Below are positions 1 through 6,854 of a stretch of DNA of 11,021 bases, one piece after another. The notes below the pieces were generated by a model, which worked only from the letters and a program-made list of their open reading frames with translations, searched no databases and had not been told where the DNA came from. The stretch is taken from the NCBI GenBank assembly GCA_903918705.1, contig CAIXFP010000613.1:1-11021 (forward strand), in the 5' to 3' direction. A program made the position numbers and the translations under genes. How positions within the stretch are numbered: position 1 is the stretch's first letter; every line of letters starts with the position of its first letter. This stretch comes from an uncultured Pseudomonadota bacterium. Its GTDB lineage: Bacteria; Pseudomonadota; Gammaproteobacteria; Burkholderiales; Thiobacillaceae.

Positions 1-89
1 GGTTCATCCCCGCGCTCGCGGGGAACGGTACAGTTCCCGAAGAACTAACTAAGTTAACAGCGGTTCATCCCCGCGCTCGCGGGGAACGG
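1..89 (-). CRISPR. Leader-proximal end of a type I-E CRISPR array (two repeats, one spacer)
   Basis: Two identical repeats lie exactly 61 bases apart. The complete one is 61-89 (29 nt) and the other is 1-28, missing only its first base at the window edge. A 32-nt spacer (29-60) separates them. The 29/32 geometry and a palindromic repeat with CCCCGC/GCGGGG arms and an ATGAACCG 3' handle are classic for type I-E. Transcription is to the left, because cas2 and the leader lie at higher coordinates; the repeat read that way starts CCGTTCCCCGCG and ends GGGGATGAACCG. Cas6e should cut just before AUGAACCG. The spacer is about 38% G+C, well below the surrounding genes, as expected for foreign DNA. 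The array continues beyond the window, so its length is unknown. Confidence 0.98.
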
Positions 90-138
90 ACTTACTTTAA
101 ATGCCTGTTGTTAAAGAGCTTTCAGGCACCCGCGGATT
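90..138 (-). promoter_or_regulatory. Short CRISPR leader
   Basis: This 49-nt stretch between the cas2 stop and the first repeat is AT-richer than its surroundings and is in the leader position for leftward transcription. It holds a boxA-like element and the downstream half of a promoter -10. In E. coli I-E the leader carries an IHF site that directs Cas1-Cas2; I see no convincing WATCAANNNNTTR match here, so spacer integration may rely on another signal or on sequence inside the end of cas2. Confidence 0.75.
109..120 (-). promoter_or_regulatory. boxA-like antitermination element in the leader
   Basis: Read on the minus strand the sequence is AGCTCTTTAACA. It matches the ribosomal-operon boxA (TGCTCTTTAACA in E. 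coli) at every position but the first. boxA binds the NusB-NusE complex and protects untranslated RNA from Rho. boxA elements upstream of CRISPR arrays have been reported in other bacteria. Here it lies 19 nt before the first repeat and about 9 nt after the predicted transcription start, which is where such an element would act. Confidence 0.7.
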
Positions 139-163
139 CTACCGGCGGTTGCCGCTATTTCCA
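136..163 (-). promoter_or_regulatory. Candidate array promoter overlapping the cas2 stop
   Basis: A -10 hexamer TAGAAT (136-141) has its first three bases as the cas2 stop codon TAG. A weak -35, TGGAAA (158-163), lies 16 bp upstream inside cas2. Transcription would start near 129 and give roughly a 40-nt leader RNA beginning just before boxA. The -10 is one base from consensus; the -35 matches 4 of 6. Read-through from the cas operon is an alternative source of array transcript. Confidence 0.5.
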
Positions 164-456
164 CGAAGGATTTCACCCTCCTCCGGCAGGAAGGAAACGA
201 GCTTGGTGCCGTCCAGTTCCACCGGGATGCGGCGGTTGCTGCCCAGGGTGACGAAGTCGAAGCCGGCTTCGTTGTTCGCGCGCCAGGCCATGACGGCGTT
301 ACCTTCGCCGATGCCGGCTTCCACCTGCTCCCAGATGTGCCCGCGCACCTTGGCGGAGTAGTTGCCCACGTAGACCCCGGCGCGGATTTCCAGCAACCAC
401 ACGGCCAGGCGGCCGCGCAGGCGCGGGGGGACGTTTTCAACCACGATGACCAACAT
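139..456 (-). CDS. cas2: Cas2, type I-E CRISPR adaptation protein
   Basis: This 105-residue protein is the structural partner of Cas1 in the spacer-integration complex; in I-E systems Cas2 bridges two Cas1 dimers and needs no nuclease activity. It begins MLVIVVENVPPRLRGRLAVW and has the I-E (CasB-branch) signature blocks: LRGRLAVWLLE near 13-23, GVYVGN at about 27-32, and an IPVELDG strand near 77-83. It is slightly longer than the 94-residue E. coli protein because of a C-terminal tail of about ten residues (EGEILRGNSGNRR). The ATG at 456 was chosen because homology starts there; a longer open frame runs upstream but is antisense-like composition. It overlaps the cas1 3' end by 20 bases, so translation is probably coupled; no strong Shine-Dalgarno is visible. 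Its TAG stop is shared with the predicted array -10. Confidence 0.96.
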   Translation of the reverse strand: MLVIVVENVPPRLRGRLAVWLLEIRAGVYVGNYSAKVRGHIWEQVEAGIGEGNAVMAWRANNEAGFDFVTLGSNRRIPVELDGTKLVSFLPEEGEILRGNSGNRR

Positions 457-1369
457 CGCCCAGCGGCTTGTCGTCGTGGATGGCGGGGCCGACCTGTTCC
501 GGCGCGGCCTGGGGCGGCTCGATGCCGCCGGCGGAGAGCATGTCCTCGATGCCGGGGACGATGCGCTCCAACAACCGGGTTTCCCGGAAGATGTCGCGGC
601 AGCGCAGGCGGACTTCCCGCTCCGGGTTGCCGGTCGGGCGCGCGGCCACCTGAAAGGCCACCGGCACCACGGTCTCGAATTTGTAGACGTCGGCCACGTC
701 GTAGACGAAGGAGAGGGGCTTGCCGGTGTGGATGAAGCCCACCGCAGGGGCGTAGCCGGCCGCCAGCACCGCGGCTTCGGTGACGCCGTAGAGGGAGGCG
801 GTGGCGGAGGAGAGGCAGCGGTTGGGCAGGTCGGAGACGTCCCATTCGCTGGGGTCGTAGTTGCGCGCCTTCCATTCCACGCCGTATTTCTGGGCGAGCC
901 GCTTGTACATCTCGCGTACCCGTGCGCCCTCGATGCCGCGCAGTTGCTCCACGGAGCGGCGTTGCGGCGGCTCTTCGCCGAAGCGCAGGGCGTACATTTT
1001 GCGCACGACCTTGAGGCGCAGTTCATCATCCAGGGCCAGTTTGGCCTGGTAGAGCAGGCGATCGGAACGCGCGCCGCCGGGCTGGCCCGCCGAGTAGAGG
1101 CGCACGCCGGCCTCGCCGATCCAGACCAGCAGGGTGCCGACCCGGGCGGCCAGGGCACAGGCGGCATGGGAGACACGGGTGCCCGGTTCGAGCATGAGAC
1201 AGGCGACGCCGCCCACGGGGATGTGGGTGCGCACGCCGTTCTTGTCCACCACGACGAAGGCGCCGTCGAGCACGTCGAGTTCGCCGCGCTCGATGTAGAG
1301 GATGGAGAGGCGCTCCTTGATGGGGATGGGGCGCGGGGGCGGGAGGATATCGGTCAAGGCCCGCGCCAC
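437..1369 (-). CDS. cas1: Cas1, type I-E CRISPR integrase
   Basis: Cas1 is the integrase that inserts protospacer DNA at the leader-proximal repeat. The 310-residue product matches the usual I-E length (305 in E. coli). The N-terminal beta domain carries the family block RTHIPVGGVACLMLEPGTRVSH (about 47-68, shown here in parts: RTHIPVGG, then EPGTRVSH). The metal-binding residues of the helical domain are in place: E147 in RGIEGARVR, H214 in GFIHTGKPLSF and D227 in VYDVADVYK, corresponding to E141, H208 and D221 of E. coli Cas1. The start is GTG at 1369. Translation from there overlaps vapC by 16 bases, so cas1 is probably coupled to the toxin gene. The divergent first dozen residues before PIPIKERLSI leave a slightly later start possible. 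Confidence 0.97.
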   Translation of the reverse strand: MARALTDILPPPRPIPIKERLSILYIERGELDVLDGAFVVVDKNGVRTHIPVGGVACLMLEPGTRVSHAACALAARVGTLLVWIGEAGVRLYSAGQPGGARSDRLLYQAKLALDDELRLKVVRKMYALRFGEEPPQRRSVEQLRGIEGARVREMYKRLAQKYGVEWKARNYDPSEWDVSDLPNRCLSSATASLYGVTEAAVLAAGYAPAVGFIHTGKPLSFVYDVADVYKFETVVPVAFQVAARPTGNPEREVRLRCRDIFRETRLLERIVPGIEDMLSAGGIEPPQAAPEQVGPAIHDDKPLGDVGHRG

Positions 1370-1779
1370 TCACTCAACAAGGTCACGCCACCGCGCGCGA
1401 CGGCTTTGCCGTGGTAGCGGCGATCCGCCGTCAGGAATACGCCGCCCGCGTCCAGGGCCAGGGCATGGTAGGTGGCGTCATGGAAACTGACGCGATGCGC
1501 TGCAACCAACTCCAAGGCCAGGGCACGGGTGGACGGGCCGGGAGCTACCTCCGGCACGCTCAGGCGGACCAGGGCTTCCAGCCGTTCCCGTGCGATGTCC
1601 GGGTAATGCAGGCCCAGTACATTGCCCACTTCGTACTGCCAAAGACCGGGCAAGAGCATATCGACCTTGCCGTTGCGGTAGGCGTCGAGCAAAGCCAGGG
1701 CAAGGTCGACCTGGTTTTCACCCGAGGCAGGCAAGACCCATTTCAATAGGACGGACGCATCCGGCACGTAAAGCGGCAT
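1354..1779 (-). CDS. vapC: VapC-type PIN-domain ribonuclease toxin
   Basis: This 141-residue protein is a PIN-domain endoribonuclease; VapC toxins cut tRNA or rRNA and are neutralised by VapB. The acidic catalytic residues are present: D7 in YVPDASVLLKW, E50 in LWQYEVGNVLG, D101 in FHDATYHALA and D119 in LTADRRY. The length fits the family (about 130-145). The ATG at 1779 was chosen because the PIN fold begins immediately (MPLYVPDAS) and because it forms a TGATG overlap with the vapB stop. Its TGA lies inside the first codons of cas1. The gene sits where I-E operons normally go straight from cas6e to cas1, so it is an embedded toxin-antitoxin module. All catalytic residues are intact, so it looks functional; the RNA target is unknown. 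Confidence 0.93.
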   Translation of the reverse strand: MPLYVPDASVLLKWVLPASGENQVDLALALLDAYRNGKVDMLLPGLWQYEVGNVLGLHYPDIARERLEALVRLSVPEVAPGPSTRALALELVAAHRVSFHDATYHALALDAGGVFLTADRRYHGKAVARGGVTLLSEWRGP

Positions 1780-2003
1780 CAGTGGCTCTCCCGGTCTTGC
1801 CGCAGCAATTCTTCGCTGGAGACCCCGCAATGCGACCCCGTGGCGCGTAATCGTTCCATCGCTTCGATGGCGGCTACCCGGCGGCGGCGCAACAGCTCTT
1901 GTGAAACGCTGTCATTGATGAGCCGACTCCGCTCGCCGGCAGGAACTGCCTGAAATTGCTCCCAAACCTCGTCGTCCAGAATGACATTGATGCGATGCGA
2001 CAT
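1779..2003 (-). CDS. vapB: VapB-type antitoxin
   Basis: This 74-residue protein lies directly upstream of vapC and overlaps it by one base (TGATG), the usual antitoxin-first arrangement. The N-terminal part (SHRINVILDDEVWEQF, then SRLINDSVSQELLRRR) reads as a short beta strand and two helices, consistent with a ribbon-helix-helix DNA-binding fold. The C-terminal half is polar, as expected for the segment that wraps the toxin. The start ATG at 2003 has a good Shine-Dalgarno, CAGGAG, seven bases upstream. A 9-bp inverted repeat lies just ahead of it. Function is assigned mainly from context and fold; the exact antitoxin family is not certain. Confidence 0.87.
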   Translation of the reverse strand: MSHRINVILDDEVWEQFQAVPAGERSRLINDSVSQELLRRRRVAAIEAMERLRATGSHCGVSSEELLRQDRESH

Positions 2004-2013
2004 GGCGCTCTCC

Positions 2014-2038
2014 TGGTGTGTAACATTTATACACACCA
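2014..2038 (-). promoter_or_regulatory. vapBC operator dyad with embedded -10
   Basis: A perfect inverted repeat, TGGTGTGTA (2014-2022) and TACACACCA (2030-2038), flanks a 7-nt centre. A TATAAA -10-like hexamer for the minus strand falls at 2026-2031, between and partly within the arms. It ends 11 bases before vapB. Palindromic operators over the promoter are typical of toxin-antitoxin autoregulation by the antitoxin or the VapBC complex. No good -35 is visible, which may be why repression or activation matters. Transcription from here would also reach cas1 and cas2. Confidence 0.75.
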
Positions 2039-2047
2039 ATCGTAAGC

Positions 2048-2827
2048 TCAGACTCGGCGCACGAGCAACAGGCCGCAGCCGAAGGCTTTGGCGGGGCCGA
2101 TGCCGGTGTACAGGGCTTCGACGAATTTCCCCGGATCGGCCACCCGAAGCAGGCCGGTGAAGTCCATGCGCCCGACCTCGACGGTCTCGCCTGAGCGCGG
2201 GGCGAAGCTGTCGTAGCTGTAGGCGGTGACGGATGCTTCTTCGAGGCCGAACCCCAGGCGCCGGCCTTGCCCCTCCAGCCATGATCGGCCAGCTTCGTTG
2301 GCCAGTTCCACCCGGTCGAACTGCTCCTTCCAGGCCGGTCCGAAGGTGCGCTGGAGGTGCTGCACGGTCAGTTTCATGACGTCGTCGCGCTTGCGCCGGC
2401 GCGGATCCTTGGGAAGGAGTTTGCCCTGGTCGACGCGGCTTCGTTCATAGGCGTCCAGCCCGGCCTCGCTGCGGGGCTTGCGGCTGCGGCTCACCGGATT
2501 GGCGCGCAGGGAAAATTCCAGCAGGTCACCGACGTCGATTTGCGGCGCGTAATCCCGGGTATCCGTCTCCCAGAGGGCGGCGTCAGGCTGGGGCGGACGC
2601 CGGGACACCAGATAGAAACCCAGGCGTTGACGGTCATCGCCGTCCTGGAGGCGCAGGCCAGCTTCCCGACGATAGATGAAATCCCGGTCGAGATTCGGTT
2701 CGCCGGGGAAGAAGCTCCAGACCAGGCGATGCTCCCGATACAGGTCGCTGGTGGCCAAGCTGGCGAGGGCCTTGAGGTCGGGGGTTTCGGCCTTGAGGCG
2801 GATGCGGCTGAAATAGCGTTGGCTCAT
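2048..2827 (-). CDS. cas6e: Cas6e, CRISPR RNA endoribonuclease
   Basis: Cas6e (CasE/Cse3) cuts the pre-crRNA at the base of each repeat hairpin and stays on the 3' stem-loop as a Cascade subunit. The 259-residue protein has two ferredoxin-like halves. The catalytic histidine is visible as H33 in DLYREHRLVWSFFPG, aligning with H20 of E. coli CasE (DLYQLHQGLWHLFP). The C-terminal glycine-rich segment GIGPAKAFGCGLLLVRRV is the family's RNA-binding loop. It is longer than the E. coli protein (199) but within the range of proteobacterial Cas6e. The ATG overlaps the cas5e stop as ATGA, pointing to coupled translation. It should process both the array RNA and the mini-CRISPR RNA at 7043-7123, which keeps the same stem arms. 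Confidence 0.96.
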   Translation of the reverse strand: MSQRYFSRIRLKAETPDLKALASLATSDLYREHRLVWSFFPGEPNLDRDFIYRREAGLRLQDGDDRQRLGFYLVSRRPPQPDAALWETDTRDYAPQIDVGDLLEFSLRANPVSRSRKPRSEAGLDAYERSRVDQGKLLPKDPRRRKRDDVMKLTVQHLQRTFGPAWKEQFDRVELANEAGRSWLEGQGRRLGFGLEEASVTAYSYDSFAPRSGETVEVGRMDFTGLLRVADPGKFVEALYTGIGPAKAFGCGLLLVRRV

Positions 2828-3564
2828 GACCGTACCTCCGGCAGCGGCAAGGACTGGCGGTATTCGACCCGATCGGCGAATTGCCAGCGGCGACGGGATG
2901 CCGGCTGGTCACGTCGGACCAGACGCAGTTCCTCACCACCCCGGCTTTCTTCGCTGTAGCGCACGCCGTCCGCGGGATCGAGGTCGGCCAGCCAGCGGCC
3001 ATCGGGGAAGCGCGCGGCAGCAAAGGCGGCGCCGAGGCTGGCTCGGGTGACGATCTGCGGATGCAGCGGCAGGGCCGGCGGACAGCTCTTGCGCCCGAGG
3101 TAGAGGGTGAACCGGGGCCGGCGCAGCGCGTCGGCGAGCGCCGCCAGGGAATAGGCGGGAGTTTCCGCCTTGGCCCAGAAGCAGGCGGTGTACAACGCAT
3201 CCTGCCAGTAGTCCCGATAGGACAGAGTGGTGGCCAGGGATTCCCGGGGCAGGGCCGTCAATTCCTCGCGCCGGCTGCGGTAGTCGGCGCCCTTGCGTTG
3301 CGGTGGCCGCTGTACGGTGTGGTAATCGCGCAGGGGCTGGCCGAATCGGCATACCTCGACGGCAAAGCCGTAATCCTCGGCCAGCCGCCGCTGTGCTTCT
3401 TCCTCATGCCGACGTACGCCCAGGGCCGCGGCAAGCAGGCCCACCAACGCGGACTTGGACGGACGCTCGAAGCTAGGACGTACCTCGCCGACGGCGATGT
3501 CGCCCCAACTCGCCAGGCCGGCATAGAGCCGGAACAGCAGGTAGTCTCGCGCGGCCTCAGCCAT
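2824..3564 (-). CDS. cas5e: Cas5e, Cascade subunit binding the crRNA 5' handle
   Basis: Cas5e (CasD) holds the 8-nt 5' handle of the crRNA and joins Cas7e to Cse1. The 246-residue protein has the family blocks: N-terminal LLFRLYAGLASWGD, FERPSKSALVGLLAAALGVRR near 33-53, LRDYHTVQ near 79-86, and LGRKSCPPALPLHPQ, matching LGRRSCPLTHPL of E. coli CasD. The later YSEES motif is also conserved. The start at 3564 was chosen because homology begins at MAEAARDYLLF and a GAGG lies a few bases upstream; a longer frame to 3639 encodes unrelated residues inside cas7e. It overlaps cas7e by 8 bases and cas6e by 4. Confidence 0.95.
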   Translation of the reverse strand: MAEAARDYLLFRLYAGLASWGDIAVGEVRPSFERPSKSALVGLLAAALGVRRHEEEAQRRLAEDYGFAVEVCRFGQPLRDYHTVQRPPQRKGADYRSRREELTALPRESLATTLSYRDYWQDALYTACFWAKAETPAYSLAALADALRRPRFTLYLGRKSCPPALPLHPQIVTRASLGAAFAAARFPDGRWLADLDPADGVRYSEESRGGEELRLVRRDQPASRRRWQFADRVEYRQSLPLPEVRS

Positions 3565-4597
3565 GGCAGGCCTCGGCGACGAAGGTCTGGAGTTCCGCCA
3601 GGGAACCGTCGCCCCCGACCACCATGCGCGCCTTGTCATCCACGCAGGCGCCGTAAGCCCGGTCCATAGCGTCCGCCGTCGTCTCCAGTGCCTTGATGGC
3701 GTCGGTCAGCATGTCCTGGCCGCGAACCGGCTTGAGGAAGGCCACCGAGAGGGAGCGGGGCTGCTGGCTGCCGCGTTCGGCGCGGATGTAGGAGGCGCGC
3801 ACCCGGTTGCCGAAGCGGTTTTGCATGCCGGAAGGGGCGACGGTGGCGGCGGCTTCCAGCAGGGCGCGCAGGGCCTTGGCGGCCAGGACGCGGTCACCCT
3901 GGAGGTTTTCCAGCAAGAGGCCGGTGTCGATGCAGAGATAGAGGTAGAACAGGCCGGCGGCGAAGGGGGTTTCACCCATGTGCCCGGCTCCCGTGTCGTC
4001 GCGGGTGTTGAGGTCGTCCACGGCAGTGAAGAAGTCGTCTTCAAGGGTCACGGCGTGGACGGTAATGGCATTGGCCACCTGGACCGCCGCCTCGGTGTTC
4101 TTCTCCGGCTTGGCCGCCAGCATGCGGCCGAACATGGCCACATCGGCCGCCTTGTGCCGGGTCTGCACGAGGGCCGCCAGATCGTCCGCCGTGGCCTCGC
4201 CCCCCGTGGCCAGGGTACCCACCAGGGCGGCGATGGCCGTGTCCTCTTCCGGCGTGAAGTGGCAAAGCTGCTCGATCTCCACGGAATCCTTCTTCAGTTT
4301 GCCGAACTCGCCGGCCACCTGGCCCGCCAGCGCCTTGGCCCGGTCTTCCGCGACGCCGCGCTCCACGAGTTGCTTCGCGATCTCGCTGCCCATGCGCTTG
4401 GTGCGGGTGCCGAGATGGCCGGCCAGGGCGTCGCTGAACACGGTGGAAGTCCGCCAAGCCCTTTTCAGGCTCTGGGACGAAATGCGCAGACGGTTGGCAC
4501 CGCCCATCATGGCGGTCTTGGGTTTGCCGGCATCGTCCCGGTTGGGATTGGCGGGGGGATAGGAAGCCAGCAGATGCAGTTGCACGAATTGGGTCAT
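3557..4597 (-). CDS. cas7e: Cas7e, Cascade backbone subunit
   Basis: Cas7e (CasC/Cse4) forms the six-copy backbone that coats the crRNA spacer. The 346-residue length is close to the 363 of E. coli CasC. The start MTQFVQLHLLASYPPANPNRDD is the family N-terminus, followed by RLRISSQSLKRAWRTS near 37-52, which contains the conserved RNA-contacting region. The stretch FYLYLCIDTGLLLENL and the block MQNRFGNRVRASYI are also family features. ATG 4597 was chosen because AAGGGAG lies 8 bases upstream; the TTG at 4615 would place that Shine-Dalgarno inside the gene. It follows cse2 with a 27-base gap and overlaps cas5e by 8 bases. The thumb pushing through every sixth crRNA base explains why a position-6 mismatch is tolerated. 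Confidence 0.96.
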   Translation of the reverse strand: MTQFVQLHLLASYPPANPNRDDAGKPKTAMMGGANRLRISSQSLKRAWRTSTVFSDALAGHLGTRTKRMGSEIAKQLVERGVAEDRAKALAGQVAGEFGKLKKDSVEIEQLCHFTPEEDTAIAALVGTLATGGEATADDLAALVQTRHKAADVAMFGRMLAAKPEKNTEAAVQVANAITVHAVTLEDDFFTAVDDLNTRDDTGAGHMGETPFAAGLFYLYLCIDTGLLLENLQGDRVLAAKALRALLEAAATVAPSGMQNRFGNRVRASYIRAERGSQQPRSLSVAFLKPVRGQDMLTDAIKALETTADAMDRAYGACVDDKARMVVGGDGSLAELQTFVAEACHG

Positions 4598-4624
4598 GGT
4601 GGGGTCTCCCTTCAATAAGGTGGA

Positions 4625-5206
4625 TTAACCGAGCAGTGCCTGGAAATAGGCATCCGCCCAGCGTTTGCGGGTCATTTCGTTCCAGAACCAGATGGCCTCG
4701 GCCAGTTCCAGAGGGTTTGCGCGGTGCTCCAGCATGGGCAGCAGGCGGATCAGGACGTCGGCCAGGTCAGCGGGGTTGTCGCTTCGCAATAGGCGCTTGA
4801 AGCGAAGCTCGCTGACCCGGGGTTTGTCGCCGCCCTCCTCCCCGGGTTCGCCCATACGACGCGGGAACGACTTGGCCGTCTCGGCTGCCTTCACCCGCAC
4901 CAGCACCCGCGCCAGGGCGGCAACCGCGGCCTCCTCGGCCGGGGTCGTGGGCCGGCTGGCCGGAGTCTTCAGCAGCGCCAGGCGCAGGCGCTGGTAGGCG
5001 GGGGTGAACACCGTTTCCGCCAAGCTCTCCGCCCGCTTCAATTCGGCCCGTTCGCCGGTGACGCCAGGTTGCGGTGATGCCGTTTCCAGGGCGTTCAGGT
5101 TTTCCCCCGTCAAGCCCTGCATGCGTTTCCACCACTCCAGTACCGCCTGTCCCATGGACCCATCGGCACTGAACAGGGATGGGGTCTTGCCTTGAATTTC
5201 AGCCAC
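4625..5206 (-). CDS. cse2: Cse2 (Cas11e), Cascade small subunit
   Basis: Cse2 (CasB) is the all-helical small subunit, present in two copies, that stabilises the R-loop and the displaced DNA strand. The 193-residue product has the expected features: an early helix with LEWWKRMQG near 23-31, AELKRAESLAETVFTPAYQRL in the middle, and a basic FPRRMG...RFKRLLRS segment followed by LADVLIRLLPMLEHRANPLELAEAI, which resembles the end of E. coli CasB (160 residues). The gene overlaps cse1 by 8 bases, and its start ATG at 5206 lies just after a GGAGG-like purine stretch inside cse1. The family diverges rapidly, so assignment rests on both motifs and position. Confidence 0.93.
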   Translation of the reverse strand: MAEIQGKTPSLFSADGSMGQAVLEWWKRMQGLTGENLNALETASPQPGVTGERAELKRAESLAETVFTPAYQRLRLALLKTPASRPTTPAEEAAVAALARVLVRVKAAETAKSFPRRMGEPGEEGGDKPRVSELRFKRLLRSDNPADLADVLIRLLPMLEHRANPLELAEAIWFWNEMTRKRWADAYFQALLG

Positions 5207-6854
5207 GTTTGCCTCCTTTCACTTTTGCCTCCTTGCCCGCATGTTCGGGCAGATACATGAGCTTGCGCAGCGGATTGCCGTGGAGCATGCCGCCCAACTG
5301 CCGACGCGCGTACACCACCGCCTTGACCCGGCTGTCCGCCTCCTCGACGCCGCCGACCGCCTGGTCGAACAGGCGCAGGCACAAACCCACCAGGTCCTTG
5401 AGCCAGCTTTCCTTGCAGGACTCGTCGCCCGCCTCATCCGCCGGATACGCCAGCAAGGCCCGCAACCGGGCCAGGAACAGCGGCTCGCCCTGGCGCCAGT
5501 AAGTGCCGGCCAGCGTGTCGAAGAAGGCGGTGTCGATGCTGACGTGGGGCGGGAAGTCCCATTTCACCTTGCCCTGGTGGTCGACGGGTTCGCCGAACAG
5601 CGCGCCCTTCACCATGCTGCGCAGGTAAACGAAGGCCTCGTTGGCGGCGTGGACGAACTGCCGAGAAATCTCCTCGAACTCCTCCTGCCGGCTCTCTTCA
5701 GCCAGGAACAGCGGCAGGTGGGATTCCACCCAGGCGCGGGCCTTCATGTTGTCCATGTCGTAGCCGAAGGCGAGGACGTCCGCGGGAATGCGCCGCCGCG
5801 CCATGGATTGGGCTGCATGGGCCACCACCCGGGCGGGGAAACGGCCCTTGCCGCGCCCCTCGTCATCGGCCACCACGATGCCGGCCCAGTGGCGAAAACC
5901 AATGCCACCGGGCTGGCCATGGGCGGGGAGGAGCGGCTTGTCGGCGGCTTCCCGGGAATGGGGGGTGAGTACGTGCAGCCAGCCTTCGTAGCTGACGCCG
6001 AAGTTACGGGTGGCGTACTGGGTCAGCAGTTCGGTCGACTCCACGCCGCACAGGTCGCAACTGCCCGTCGTGACATTGTCCAGGTCAAGGCGGATGCGGC
6101 GCGGCATACCCCAGAACATCTGCAGGGGATGGGCCTGTTGCGGCGTGACTTTCTGGTTCTTCTCGCTGGTGCGGGTAGGCGCGAGCCAGGGGAATATGGC
6201 CGCCGCACCCTCCTGGCCGGGCTCCGGCTGAAACGCCCCGGCAGGCAGGACATTGAGCCATAGGGTATGCCACAGGCCCGTGGCGGCACCCGCTCTGGGG
6301 ACGAGCAGGGTGGTCAGCGGTCCGCCACCGCGCAGGCCGACGCGGTGGCCCTGGCCGCCGCTGGGTGCATTGGTCTGCAGGCAGAACAGGGCGGTGGCCG
6401 CGCACCGGGGGCACAGGCCCGCCACCGTGTCCCGCTTGATGAAATGGTCCTGATTCCGGCGCGTCGTCTGTTCCCCCGGCGCATCCAGCAGCAAGGCGGC
6501 GATGGGCTTGGCCTCACCGTCCCGCAAGGTGAGGTCCTGCAGGAAACGCGGCCCATCGCCCCCAAGGCGGAAGGCGTTGGCGTAACGCCGGAAGGCAGTG
6601 TCCAGTTCCGCCACCGTGGGCGGCGCCTCCCAGAGCGCCTGCCAGGCCTTCTCGTCCGCGGGCGCGCAGGCGGTCTGGAGCAGGCCGACCAGGAACTGCA
6701 CCAATGCGCCGTTGTAATCCGCCCGTGGCGCCGCCAGGGCGTGATAGCGCCGGCCGCCATCGGCCGCGACCTGGGCCGGGGCGATGTATTCGACTTCACC
6801 TTCCCGGCCGCGCACGGGCAACCAGGGGTCGTCAATCAGATTCAGGTTTGTCAC
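5199..6854 (-). CDS. cse1: Cse1 (Cas8e), Cascade large subunit and PAM reader
   Basis: Cse1 (CasA) recognises the PAM, opens the DNA and recruits Cas3. From the chosen start the protein has 551 residues (E. coli 502). It opens with NLIDDPWLPVRGREG, the family N-terminus. Two CxxC pairs, C148-C151 (LCPRCAATALFC) and C266-C269 (CDLCGVE), match the zinc-binding pairs of E. coli CasA. Other family blocks are GPRFLQDL, SGGQGHRVGLRGGGPLTTLL and MPRRIRLDL. The GTG at 6854 is preferred over the ATG at 6908: a GGGAG lies 9 bases upstream of GTG, homology starts there, and the 18 extra residues look unlike the family. This GTG overlaps the stop of a possible 29-codon upstream frame (GTGA). A predicted promoter about 120 bases upstream is the apparent target of the CreR-like RNA. 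Confidence 0.96.
   Translation of the reverse strand: MTNLNLIDDPWLPVRGREGEVEYIAPAQVAADGGRRYHALAAPRADYNGALVQFLVGLLQTACAPADEKAWQALWEAPPTVAELDTAFRRYANAFRLGGDGPRFLQDLTLRDGEAKPIAALLLDAPGEQTTRRNQDHFIKRDTVAGLCPRCAATALFCLQTNAPSGGQGHRVGLRGGGPLTTLLVPRAGAATGLWHTLWLNVLPAGAFQPEPGQEGAAAIFPWLAPTRTSEKNQKVTPQQAHPLQMFWGMPRRIRLDLDNVTTGSCDLCGVESTELLTQYATRNFGVSYEGWLHVLTPHSREAADKPLLPAHGQPGGIGFRHWAGIVVADDEGRGKGRFPARVVAHAAQSMARRRIPADVLAFGYDMDNMKARAWVESHLPLFLAEESRQEEFEEISRQFVHAANEAFVYLRSMVKGALFGEPVDHQGKVKWDFPPHVSIDTAFFDTLAGTYWRQGEPLFLARLRALLAYPADEAGDESCKESWLKDLVGLCLRLFDQAVGGVEEADSRVKAVVYARRQLGGMLHGNPLRKLMYLPEHAGKEAKVKGGKRG

Noticed and set aside
446..1417. Long plus-strand open frame of 323 codons across cas1
   Set aside because: It is antisense to cas1, has no family features, and reflects high-G+C codon bias. 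The same applies to the other long plus-strand frames across cas7e, cse1 and cas5e.
1466..1475. Second ATG-GTAGG seed match to the guide inside vapC
   Set aside because: Only the first five spacer bases match, which is expected by chance over 11 kb.
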